NCBI GenBank assembly: GCA_002507205.1
Contig: DAZF01000063.1
Span: 18,972 to 25,506, forward strand
Direction of reading: 5' to 3'
DNA: 6,535 nt
DNA from: Methanolobus sp. UBA32
GTDB taxonomy: Archaea > Halobacteriota > Methanosarcinia > Methanosarcinales > Methanosarcinaceae
Under the pieces are notes generated by a model that had not been told where the DNA came from, made no database searches, and saw nothing but the letters and a program-made list of their open reading frames with translations. The stretch's first letter is position 1; every line of letters begins with the position of its first letter. This document shows positions 1 through 5,829 of the stretch, in pieces. The position numbers were made by a program, and so were the translations under genes.

Positions 1-198
1 GCATTTACACGGTTTTTTAGAGAGAAAAAAGGGTTTCCTAACTTCAAATGTAAGCGTGGAGTAGTTCACACGTTACCTTTACATAGCAGACTTACAGTTA
101 AACTAGCCATTAGAACTGTGTATATACAAAAATCTCTTATTGCAGTAGTTATTCCTGTAAGCAGACACCCACCGCATAAAAAACAAAAATTCTATTAA
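1..198 (+). pseudogene. Truncated TnpB-like (IS200/IS605 family) remnant, 5' end outside window
   Basis: Frame 1 is open from the window edge to a TAA at 196-198 (65 codons). The first residues read AFTRFFREKKGFPNFKCKR. This closely resembles the N-terminal 'AF..FF..KKGFP.FKSK' segment of IS200/IS605 TnpB, the RNA-guided nuclease of that transposon family. Further on, TVYIQK at about residues 40-45 resembles the family's later TVYIPK-type strand, but the sequence between and after is poorly TnpB-like. A full TnpB is roughly 370-400 residues with a RuvC-type catalytic core. Here the frame ends long before that core, so this is a C-terminally truncated, decayed copy unable to act as a nuclease. 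The stop codon lies directly against the ribosome binding site of the next gene. The family call is from recognition of the motif only; a chance open frame downstream of codon ~20 is possible. Confidence 0.6.
119..128 (+). promoter_or_regulatory. Candidate TATA box for the orphan mtaC
   Basis: TGTATATACA is a self-complementary TATA-like decamer 81 bases before the ATG at 209. Archaeal TATA boxes lie about 25-30 bases before the start of transcription, which would put the start near 150 and give a leader of roughly 60 bases. It lies inside the transposase-like remnant, so the gene may have gained a new promoter after insertion, or it may be read from further upstream. There is no experimental support and the flanking BRE is not distinctive. 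Confidence 0.3.
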
Positions 199-204
199 AG
201 GAGG
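199..204 (+). promoter_or_regulatory. Ribosome binding site of orphan mtaC
   Basis: AGGAGG four bases before the ATG at 209 is a strong match to the archaeal anti-Shine-Dalgarno sequence. It fixes the start codon and argues that this paralogue is still translated. Confidence 0.8.
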
Positions 205-208
205 CTCA

Positions 209-973
209 ATGCTAGATATAGATCCGACAGGTATCCTTATTAGGTACAATGTCAAACTCGAGAGCGAGTTGTCCACTGATGAAGTAGCTAGAGAACTTTT
301 TCCTTCCGATGTACTTCTAAGTAATATAGTTGAAGCAGTCTTTGAGGGTGATGAAGATGAGGTCATTATTACTCTCAAAGAAGCAGTAAAAGCCGGAAAA
401 GACCCTATATCCCTTATAGACGATGCTCTCATGGTAGGGATGGATATCGTATCCCAGTTATATGATGACGGACTCCTTTTCCTTCCGGATGTTATTATTG
501 CATCCCATGCTATGACTGATGGAATAGAATATTGCAAACAGATATCCGGGAAGACCCATGAATGCAAGGGAACGGTTGTATCCTATGTTGTTGAAGGGGA
601 TATCCATGACATCGGTAAAAAGATATTGACCGTATTTTTGAGATCAAATGGATACGATGTCATAGATCTTGGAAGCGATGTGCCCATAGATGAAGTTATA
701 ACTGCCGTGCTGAAACACAGACCTATTATGCTCACCGGTACCTCCCTGATGACAACGACCATGTATTCCTTTATGGAAGTTAATAGCCGCTTACTTGAAA
801 ATGATATCCAGATACCATTTGTATGTGGCGGCGGGGCTGTAACCCAGGATTTTGTGATGAACTATGAATTGGGTATATATTGTGAAGATGCTGCAATAGT
901 TCCCAAAATTGCAGATATGATAATAAAGAACAAAAGTATAGAGGAATTAAGGGAACAATTTCATGTACATTAA
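209..973 (+). CDS. mtaC: Orphan methanol corrinoid protein paralogue (MtaC-like)
   Basis: A 254-residue corrinoid protein of the MtaC family, cytoplasmic. In the family, MtaC holds a cobamide whose cobalt accepts the methyl group of methanol from MtaB and passes it to MtaA. Residues ~15-115 form the helical cap domain and ~120-254 the B12-binding Rossmann domain. The base-off motif is DIHDIG at 131-136, with His133 as the lower cobalt ligand. The conserved MLTGTSL (174-180) and CGGGA (206-210) loops are also present. It aligns without gaps to the operon MtaC at 5065 with ~142/254 identities by hand count. Unlike usual mtaC genes it has no mtaB after it. Codon use is unlike a highly expressed methanogenesis gene: 16 of 28 Ile codons are ATA. 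At residue 100 it has His where the operon copy has Asp (SHAM versus ADAM). It could be a low-level isozyme partner that borrows another MtaB, or a methyl/corrinoid-state sensor; the sequence does not decide. Confidence 0.9.
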   Translation: MLDIDPTGILIRYNVKLESELSTDEVARELFPSDVLLSNIVEAVFEGDEDEVIITLKEAVKAGKDPISLIDDALMVGMDIVSQLYDDGLLFLPDVIIASHAMTDGIEYCKQISGKTHECKGTVVSYVVEGDIHDIGKKILTVFLRSNGYDVIDLGSDVPIDEVITAVLKHRPIMLTGTSLMTTTMYSFMEVNSRLLENDIQIPFVCGGGAVTQDFVMNYELGIYCEDAAIVPKIADMIIKNKSIEELREQFHVH

Positions 974-1006
974 CGGTATTAGTACGGAAAAATAGAATCG
1001 AATAGG

Positions 1007-1080
1007 TGGCTCACATCCAAAATGATATCCCTCTTTGTGTAGATTGGATTGAAGGAAGTGCAAAATTCAGATGAGAGCCA
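1007..1080 (+). repeat. Imperfect inverted repeat enclosing the leader-like element
   Basis: TGGCTCACATC at 1007-1017 and GATGAGAGCCA at 1070-1080 are complementary over 11 positions with one mismatch (A1013/A1074). They enclose the 23-base leader-like element. Inside, ATCCAA (1015-1020) can pair with TTGGAT (1044-1049), overlapping the outer stem's end, so alternative folds are possible. It lies 34 bases after the orphan mtaC stop and could be a 3' structure of that transcript. Confidence 0.45.
1030..1052 (+). repeat. Copy 1 of a 23-base element shared with the mtaCB leader
   Basis: Bases 1030-1052 match 4991-5013 at 22 of 23 positions (one C/T difference at 1033), in the same orientation and 3961 bases apart. 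Directly after it, ATTGAAGGAAGT (1048-1059) resembles the ATTGAAGGAGGT that contains the mtaC ribosome binding site at 5048-5059. The locus thus looks like an mtaC leader from which the central hairpin (about 37 bases) is missing. No gene with a good start follows: the ATG at 1071 opens only five codons. It is either a relic of a lost mtaCB unit or a retained protein- or RNA-binding site. Confidence 0.7.
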
Positions 1081-1142
1081 AATATTAATCTGCATCCTCC
1101 ATGTATTTAATATCTCCTTTTTAGTCAGGAAATACTAAAGAT

Positions 1143-1155
1143 ATGAATTATTCAT
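1143..1155 (+). promoter_or_regulatory. Dyad upstream of the PAS/GAF gene promoter
   Basis: ATGAAT-T-ATTCAT is a perfect 6-base dyad around one central base, 15 bases before a TATA-like run. Position and symmetry fit a regulator binding site, but in AT-rich sequence such dyads also occur by chance. Confidence 0.25.
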
Positions 1156-1169
1156 TTTGACTCTAAATG

Positions 1170-1179
1170 GATATATATC
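1170..1179 (+). promoter_or_regulatory. Candidate TATA box for the PAS/GAF gene
   Basis: GATATATATC is the best TATA-like run in the 974-1283 spacer. A start of transcription ~27 bases further on (near 1200) would give a leader of about 80 bases before the ATG at 1284. Nearby TATAATTT at 1179-1186 is an alternative. Confidence 0.35.
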
Positions 1180-1253
1180 TATAATTTTTCTCTAAAACAT
1201 GTAAGTAATTCATAAACAAACATAATGGCGTAAGAATATAATGTTGTTAAAAC

Positions 1254-1262
1254 GGGGGTCAT
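1254..1262 (+). promoter_or_regulatory. SD-like sequence too far from ATG 1284
   Basis: GGGGGTCAT resembles the archaeal consensus GGAGGTGAT but ends 21 bases before ATG 1284. Between it and the ATG the same frame offers no ATG, GTG or TTG, only ATC codons at 1263 and 1266. Either this is chance and the gene starts at 1284 with little SD help, or an unusual upstream start is used, adding six or seven residues. Confidence 0.3.
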
Positions 1263-1283
1263 ATCATCAGTTCTGAAAATCTT

Positions 1284-4200
1284 ATGGAAACCAAACATCC
1301 ATCTTGCCTGAGGGACGCAGAACTTGAAGGTACTAGACCTGTTTTCTCATTTCTCTGGAGCAATGGAAGTAAGAGGTCAGTAATATCTGTTTCAGATAAC
1401 ATCTCTCTTTTGGATTATTCTCCCGATGATTTTAGCTCAGGGAAAATAGAATATTCAGATATTGTCCATTCACAGGATATTCAGAAATTAGACGAGAGCT
1501 TTGCTCAATTCAGAATGGATGACAAAGTATCGCATTTTTCAGCAGGATACAGGATACTGGCCAGAGATGGCAGGACATGTGAAGTAATTGAAAAGACCTT
1601 TAAGATCTCACAGGATGGAAGCGATCTTCTTCATGGACTTGTATCTGTAACGGGGAGTCTGGAGCATAACTATAATTCTTCCAGTGATACCATTGCTACC
1701 GAAAAACAGAAGGTATATTGTCAAAATATAGTTGATAGCATACAGACTCCTCTTTTGATACTTGACAGTGCATTTCATGTTCTCTCTGCTAACAGGTATT
1801 TTTATGAGCTCTTCAAGTTAGGTCCGGAAAAAACAGAAGGAAGATATTTTTTCGATATTTATGGGCGAAACTGGGACCGGCCTTTACTGAAATCCTTTCT
1901 TGAGAAATTGTTGGCGGAGAATATTTTCTTTGATAATCTGGAGCTGGAGTGCAATGTAGAGGGTCTTGGTAGCAGAACAATGCACCTTAGTGCAAGACCA
2001 CTTGAGATTGGAATTGATAATGAGCTACGTATCCTTCTTTCAATAGAAGATGTTACAGTTCAGAGAATGGCTGAAATGGAACTTAAAGCATCTGAAGAAA
2101 AATATTCCACGCTTATTGAGAAAGGAAATGATGGTATTCTCATTATTCAGGATGGAATGCTCAGTTTTGCCAACTCTAAATTCTCCCAGATGACCGACAT
2201 CAAAGAAAGCGATCTTACAGGTCAGAATATCCTGTCATATGTTCCTCTGGAATATCATCGCATGATTACCAAGCGCTTAAAAAAGGTCTTAAAAGATAAA
2301 CGCGGTGCCAAAAGAAATGATGAGGTAGAGTTCATCAAAAAAGATGTTAGTACTTTTCCTGCTGAGATAAGTCTCTCGTATATATTACACGAACAACGGC
2401 CTTCCGTAATGATGGCTGTCAGGGATATATCGGAAAGAAAGCGTGCTGAGTCTGAGCTCAAAGCATCTGAAGAGAAGTATTCCACACTTGTAGAGAAGGG
2501 AAATGATGGTATTATCATCCTTCAGGATGATGCATTCAAATTTATCAATTCAAAGTTCTCGGAATTAACCGGCTATTCAAGGGAGGAATTATATGAAAGG
2601 GCTTTCATGGAACATTTACCAGTTGATTATCAGCGGATGATCACCAAACGAATTAACAAGGTCCTGAAAGACAGGCGTAGCATTCGCCGAAACAATGAAG
2701 TGGAGTTTCTTAAAAAGGATGGTAGTACATTCCCTGCTGAAATAAGCTTGTCTTTCATCATGCATGAAGAAAAACCTTCTGTGATGATGGATATCAGGGA
2801 TATCTCTGAGAGAAAACTTGCTGAAGCAGAGCTCAAGGCTTCCGAGAAGAAGTATTCCACACTTGTTGAAGAGGGAAATGACGGTATCATTGTTGTGCAG
2901 GATGAGGTCCTTGTGTTTGCCAACATGAAATTCTGCGAAATTACCGGCTTTTCCAGGACTGAAATACTGTACAGGCAATTTGAAGACTTTTTAGTGCTGG
3001 AGTACAAGCGGCTTGTTATGAACAAGTTCAAGAGAAGTCTTGAAAAGAACCGCAAGGCAACTCTGAAATATGAGATAGAGCTGATCTCAAAGACGGGCAA
3101 AAGTACCCCTGCAGAAATAAATTCCTCTATAATAGATCATGAAGGCAGACCTGCTATAATGGCTATTATAAGGGACACTACCGATCAGAAGGAAAAGGAA
3201 AGGGAACTCCTTGAGCTCATTGAGGTTCAGAAGGTTCTGGAAACAGTTATCAAAAGCAGTCCAGCAATCGTTTTTTTCTGGAAGCCTTATGAGGACTGGA
3301 AAGTGGAGTTCGTTTCAGAGAATATTTCCCAGTTTGGCTATGGGGCTGATGCACTCATGTCCGGTAAAGTGCTTTACGGTGACATTGTTCATCCATCTGA
3401 TATGGAAAGGCTCACAATGGAATATGATCTGTTCTCAGGCGAAGATCATCTATCCTTTGAATATCGCATACTCACAAAATCCGGTGAGGTCAGATGGGTG
3501 GATGAGAGATCCGTCATTAAACGTGATGCTGAAGGAAACGTTCAATATATTCAGGGTATCATCGTTGATATCACCGAGCGTAAGAACGTGAAGAATTTCA
3601 TGCAGATAGGCTCGGACATGGGTATGCTTTTCAGTCCGCTGGGTGATGTTGGTGACATGTTCTCCCAGCTTGTGGAATTCACGACCCAGATGGATAATCT
3701 TGATTGTGGTGCTCTCTATCTTGTTGATGAAACCACCGGGGATATGAATATAGTAGCTCACTCCGGTCTGTCTTCGGATTTCGTTAAAAGTACACGGCAC
3801 TATGGCGGCAAATCAATTCATGCCAGGCTTCTTAAAAGCGAATATCCTCTGTATACAAGATACTATGAACTGACCTCCATGATACCCGGTGATAAATTAA
3901 GTTATGAAGGTCTTGAGGCTACAGCTCTGATACCTATAAGGTATGGTATGGAACTTGTAGCCATATTGATGCTGTCATCTCATAGTGCGTATGCGGTTCC
4001 ATTCGAGGTTCGTGATTCTCTAGAGGCTATTGCATCTCAGATAGGTCCTGTTATAGGTCGTATGCGCGAGCAAGCGGATGTACAGAGAAATATCAGGAAT
4101 CTAAAGGTCATCTTCGAATCAATGGAAGATATGGTGTTCATGCTGGATAATGACGGATGCATACTTTACGCGAATCCTTATTCGTGCAATAGGCTTGGTT

Positions 4201-4427
4201 ATTTAGAAAATAGTCTGATTGGAATGAATCTCATTAATATCTATCCGCAGAAAATGCTCCTTGAGGCTGCAGCAGAACTTAAGGTAATACTAGAGGGCAA
4301 GGCACATGTTTGCACGATACCTTTTGAATCGTCTTCGCATGAAGTAATACCTGTCGAGATGCGTTGTTCAATGGGGCAACTGGATGATAATCCAATAACG
4401 ATATGCGTCAGCAGAGAAATGGTATAA
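1284..4427 (+). CDS. Multi-PAS/GAF sensor protein without a kinase domain
   Basis: A 1047-residue soluble protein with no predicted membrane segment. Domains in order: PAS ~15-125; PAS ~145-260; three tandem PAS copies at 266-390, 391-515 and 516-640, each beginning ELKASE.KYSTL and ending near an RDISERK-type linker; PAS ~650-768 (PAS_3-like, with VEFVSENIS and the linker VDITERK); GAF ~775-930; PAS ~935-1047. PAS and GAF domains bind ligands or cofactors or mediate dimerisation. Methanosarcinaceae kinases of this style normally continue after the last PAS into a histidine kinase. Here the chain ends at SREMV, exactly where an RDITERK linker would be expected, so no output domain exists. It may signal through a partner, or be a truncated kinase. 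The start is uncertain: an in-frame TAA at 1248 limits the N-terminus, and ATG 1284 lacks a nearby ribosome binding site. Its neighbours, an orphan mtaC and mtaCB, suggest methanol-related sensing, but the ligand is unknown. Confidence 0.88.
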   Translation: METKHPSCLRDAELEGTRPVFSFLWSNGSKRSVISVSDNISLLDYSPDDFSSGKIEYSDIVHSQDIQKLDESFAQFRMDDKVSHFSAGYRILARDGRTCEVIEKTFKISQDGSDLLHGLVSVTGSLEHNYNSSSDTIATEKQKVYCQNIVDSIQTPLLILDSAFHVLSANRYFYELFKLGPEKTEGRYFFDIYGRNWDRPLLKSFLEKLLAENIFFDNLELECNVEGLGSRTMHLSARPLEIGIDNELRILLSIEDVTVQRMAEMELKASEEKYSTLIEKGNDGILIIQDGMLSFANSKFSQMTDIKESDLTGQNILSYVPLEYHRMITKRLKKVLKDKRGAKRNDEVEFIKKDVSTFPAEISLSYILHEQRPSVMMAVRDISERKRAESELKASEEKYSTLVEKGNDGIIILQDDAFKFINSKFSELTGYSREELYERAFMEHLPVDYQRMITKRINKVLKDRRSIRRNNEVEFLKKDGSTFPAEISLSFIMHEEKPSVMMDIRDISERKLAEAELKASEKKYSTLVEEGNDGIIVVQDEVLVFANMKFCEITGFSRTEILYRQFEDFLVLEYKRLVMNKFKRSLEKNRKATLKYEIELISKTGKSTPAEINSSIIDHEGRPAIMAIIRDTTDQKEKERELLELIEVQKVLETVIKSSPAIVFFWKPYEDWKVEFVSENISQFGYGADALMSGKVLYGDIVHPSDMERLTMEYDLFSGEDHLSFEYRILTKSGEVRWVDERSVIKRDAEGNVQYIQGIIVDITERKNVKNFMQIGSDMGMLFSPLGDVGDMFSQLVEFTTQMDNLDCGALYLVDETTGDMNIVAHSGLSSDFVKSTRHYGGKSIHARLLKSEYPLYTRYYELTSMIPGDKLSYEGLEATALIPIRYGMELVAILMLSSHSAYAVPFEVRDSLEAIASQIGPVIGRMREQADVQRNIRNLKVIFESMEDMVFMLDNDGCILYANPYSCNRLGYLENSLIGMNLINIYPQKMLLEAAAELKVILEGKAHVCTIPFESSSHEVIPVEMRCSMGQLDDNPITICVSREMV
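2079..3203 (+). repeat. Three tandem 375-base PAS-encoding repeats
   Basis: Units 2079-2453, 2454-2828 and 2829-3203 each encode 125 residues and align without gaps. Units 1 and 2 share ~80 of 125 residues by hand count; unit 3 is more diverged. DNA similarity is high in blocks, for example the KYSTLVE region and the RMITKR region of units 1 and 2, including third codon positions. This points to internal duplication, possibly kept similar by gene conversion. Confidence 0.85.
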
Positions 4428-4453
4428 GATATCTCTTTTGGTTCTGTTTCATC

Positions 4454-4470
4454 TTTTTTTTACATTTTTT
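4454..4470 (+). terminator. T-rich terminator after the PAS/GAF gene
   Basis: A run of eight T (4454-4461) followed by six T (4465-4470), starting 27 bases after the stop codon at 4427. Archaeal transcription commonly ends at such T-tracts without needing a hairpin. No strong stem precedes it. Confidence 0.55.
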
Positions 4471-4931
4471 AGATTGTATTGTATTTATATATATTCAGCA
4501 TGTTATATTTAGTAATTTTTTTATTTTTATTCATAATCCAGTTCAGAATCATGATTTTGTCATTTACTCTTTGAATTTTATATTATGCATCTCTAAAAAT
4601 GGAGAGTTGGCATTATTTAAAGATTATGGTGTTTTTTGGATTAACATTTTTTAATTTAAAGTATCTTTTCATTTTTAAGTGTCAGTAGGCATCATAATAT
4701 TTTGATTTAATTCTTTTCAACACTTTATCTATATTACACAATACATTTCTTTTTATATGTCTATTTCCACAATAGATGTTAATTAATTATATATAAACAT
4801 TTGCCTATAATTTATAGCCACTGCATTAATCAAATGCACAATAAATGTATAAACGCTATGTAAAAGCTATATATTTTATTATTATTCAAATATACAAATT
4901 AATCTCATGTACATACTTTTATATAGGTGTA

Positions 4932-4945
4932 TTATCTGTAGATAA
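4932..4945 (+). promoter_or_regulatory. Perfect dyad abutting the mtaCB TATA box (candidate operator)
   Basis: TTATCT-GT-AGATAA has perfect 6-base arms and ends two bases before the TATA box, covering the BRE position. A dimeric HTH regulator bound here would directly help or block TFB/TBP. In Methanosarcina acetivorans mtaCB operons are controlled by methanol-specific HTH regulators (Msr proteins); no such gene is in the window, so the binding protein is unknown. Confidence 0.45.
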
Positions 4946-4947
4946 CA

Positions 4948-4956
4948 TTTATATAT
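4948..4956 (+). promoter_or_regulatory. TATA box of the mtaCB operon
   Basis: TTTATATAT matches the archaeal TATA consensus closely and is the best candidate in the spacer. Transcription would begin ~25-30 bases downstream, near 4975-4982, giving a leader of roughly 85 bases. Other TATA-like runs upstream (for example near 4919-4925) could serve a longer leader. Confidence 0.55.
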
Positions 4957-4977
4957 CATAAAAAAAGTGCATGTCTG

Positions 4978-4997
4978 AGGTTCAACAGAACCTTTTT
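4978..4997 (+). promoter_or_regulatory. Leader hairpin 1 followed by T-run
   Basis: AGGTTC (4978-4983) and GAACCT (4988-4993) form a perfect six-base-pair stem with an AACA loop. The T-run 4993-4997 overlaps and follows its 3' arm. The layout resembles a small terminator/attenuator. It lies at or next to the predicted transcription start, so it could instead act as a DNA dyad. Confidence 0.45.
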
Positions 4998-5013
4998 GTG
5001 TAGATTGGATTGA
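4991..5013 (+). repeat. Copy 2 of the 23-base element, in the mtaCB leader
   Basis: 22 of 23 bases match 1030-1052. It bridges the two leader hairpins: its left end overlaps the 3' arm of hairpin 1 and its right end contributes to the 5' arm of hairpin 2. Conservation at an unrelated site downstream of the orphan mtaC suggests either a functional core or shared descent. Confidence 0.7.
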
Positions 5014-5047
5014 GCTTGACCCAAGCTCAATAAACTAAACTATCCAA
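5005..5047 (+). promoter_or_regulatory. Leader hairpin 2 with possible enclosing helix before the mtaC RBS
   Basis: ATTGAGCTTG (5009-5018) and CAAGCTCAAT (5022-5031) form a perfect ten-base-pair stem with an ACC loop. In addition TTGGAT (5005-5010) can pair with ATCCAA (5042-5047), extending the structure to four bases before the ribosome binding site. The two helices compete for 5009-5010, so switching between forms is possible. A role in translation or mRNA stability of mtaC is inferred from position. Confidence 0.6.
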
Positions 5048-5051
5048 ATTG

Positions 5052-5059
5052 AAGGAGGT
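5052..5059 (+). promoter_or_regulatory. Strong ribosome binding site of mtaC
   Basis: AAGGAGGT five bases before ATG 5065 is a near-ideal archaeal Shine-Dalgarno sequence. It fixes the start codon and fits a highly expressed operon. Confidence 0.85.
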
Positions 5060-5064
5060 ATAGA

Positions 5065-5829
5065 ATGTTAATAGTAGACAAAGAAGGTATCCTTATCAGA
5101 TACAACGTTAAAATGGAAAAATCAATGACCCCTGAAGAGGCGGCAGCAGAACTCTATCCAAAAGAGGAGTTATACAAGCCAATCGCAGAAGCGATCTTTG
5201 AGGGTGAAGAAGATGATGTGATCGAAGGTCTTGAGGCAGCAATCGCAGCAGGCAAGGACCCAATAGCACTCATCGACGATGCACTTATGGTAGGTATGAA
5301 GGTAGTAACAGACCTTTATGACCAGGGTGTCATTTTCCTTCCAAACGTAATGATGTCCGCAGATGCAATGCTCGAAGGTATCGAGTTCTGTAAGAGCCAG
5401 TCCACCGAAACCCCTGTACAGAAGGGTAAGATCGTCTGTATGGTCGCTGAAGGTGACGTACACGACATCGGTAAGTCAATCGTAGCAGCACTCCTCAGAG
5501 CAGCTGGATATGAAGTTATCGACCTCGGAAGAGATGTACCATCCGCAGAAGCACTCGCAGCTGTCAAGGAACACAAGCCACTTATGATGACCGGAACTGC
5601 ACTCATGACAACAACCATGTACGCATTCAAGGAAGTCAACGACCTTCTCGTTGAGAGCGGAATCACAATGCCATTCGCATGTGGTGGCGGAGCAGTAAAC
5701 CAGGACTTCGTTTCAACCTACTCCCTCGGAGTATATGGTGAAGAAGCAGCAGATGCACCAAAGATGGCAGAAGCTATCCTTGCAGGCGCAGATATTGCAG
5801 CACTGAGAGCTAAATTCCACAACCACTAA
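5065..5829 (+). CDS. mtaC: Methanol corrinoid protein MtaC
   Basis: A 254-residue cytoplasmic corrinoid protein, the methyl carrier of methanol:coenzyme M methyltransferase. MtaB methylates its Co(I) cobamide with methanol and MtaA then demethylates it to form methyl-coenzyme M. The helical N-terminal domain spans ~15-115 and the B12-binding domain ~120-254. The motif DVHDIG at 131-136 supplies the lower axial ligand His133. MMTGTAL (174-180) and CGGGA (206-210) complete the corrinoid pocket. Length and sequence match Methanosarcina MtaC closely. Codon use is that of a very highly expressed gene: 14 of 18 Ile codons are ATC, with GCA and CTC favoured. It is the first gene of the mtaCB operon, 11 bases before mtaB, with its own TATA box, structured leader and strong ribosome binding site. 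I see no defect. Confidence 0.97.
   Translation: MLIVDKEGILIRYNVKMEKSMTPEEAAAELYPKEELYKPIAEAIFEGEEDDVIEGLEAAIAAGKDPIALIDDALMVGMKVVTDLYDQGVIFLPNVMMSADAMLEGIEFCKSQSTETPVQKGKIVCMVAEGDVHDIGKSIVAALLRAAGYEVIDLGRDVPSAEALAAVKEHKPLMMTGTALMTTTMYAFKEVNDLLVESGITMPFACGGGAVNQDFVSTYSLGVYGEEAADAPKMAEAILAGADIAALRAKFHNH

Larger units (their letters stand above)
4428..5064. other. AT-rich spacer with terminator, dyads and mtaCB control region
   Basis: A 637-base spacer. The first ~500 bases are strongly AT-rich and I see no convincing gene, tRNA or transposon in them. Short dyads occur at 4805-4817 (CTATAA-T-TTATAG) and 4822-4838 (TGCATT, five-base loop, AATGCA). The last ~130 bases hold the organised mtaCB promoter and leader described separately. 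Long spacers upstream of methanol methyltransferase operons are common in Methanosarcina-type genomes. Confidence 0.7.

Noticed and set aside
103..567. 154-codon minus-strand frame across the orphan mtaC
   Set aside because: It lies antisense to a clearly conserved gene, is Ser/Ile-rich low-complexity, and is explained by the codon structure of mtaC.
2255..3100. Minus-strand frames at 2255-2518 and 2630-3100 whose proteins resemble each other
   Set aside because: The resemblance only mirrors the tandem PAS repeats on the opposite strand. They are antisense shadows with no start signals.
4403..4654. 83-codon + strand open frame after the PAS/GAF gene, rich in Phe, Ile and Tyr
   Set aside because: It overlaps the end of the sensor gene, has no ribosome binding site, and its composition simply reflects T-rich spacer DNA, including the terminator tracts. 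No family resemblance.
4428..4930. AT-rich spacer as an origin, CRISPR array or insertion sequence
   Set aside because: There are no regularly spaced repeats, no terminal inverted repeats with a transposase, and no origin-type repeat clusters. The short dyads at 4805-4838 are within chance for such AT-rich DNA.
1030..5013. The two 23-base copies as target-site duplications or ends of a mobile element carrying the PAS gene
   Set aside because: No transposase or integrase gene lies between them, and copy 2 is an integral part of the mtaCB leader. Shared leader ancestry explains the additional RBS-region match better.
4978..5059. Leader as a cobalamin riboswitch or a C/D box RNA
   Set aside because: It is far too short and lacks the B12-box architecture. 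A CTGA occurs at 4975-4978, but no matching C box (RTGATGA) is placed correctly.
5170..5666. Minus-strand frames across the operon mtaC
   Set aside because: Antisense to a highly conserved gene with strong codon bias; no ribosome binding site or family match.
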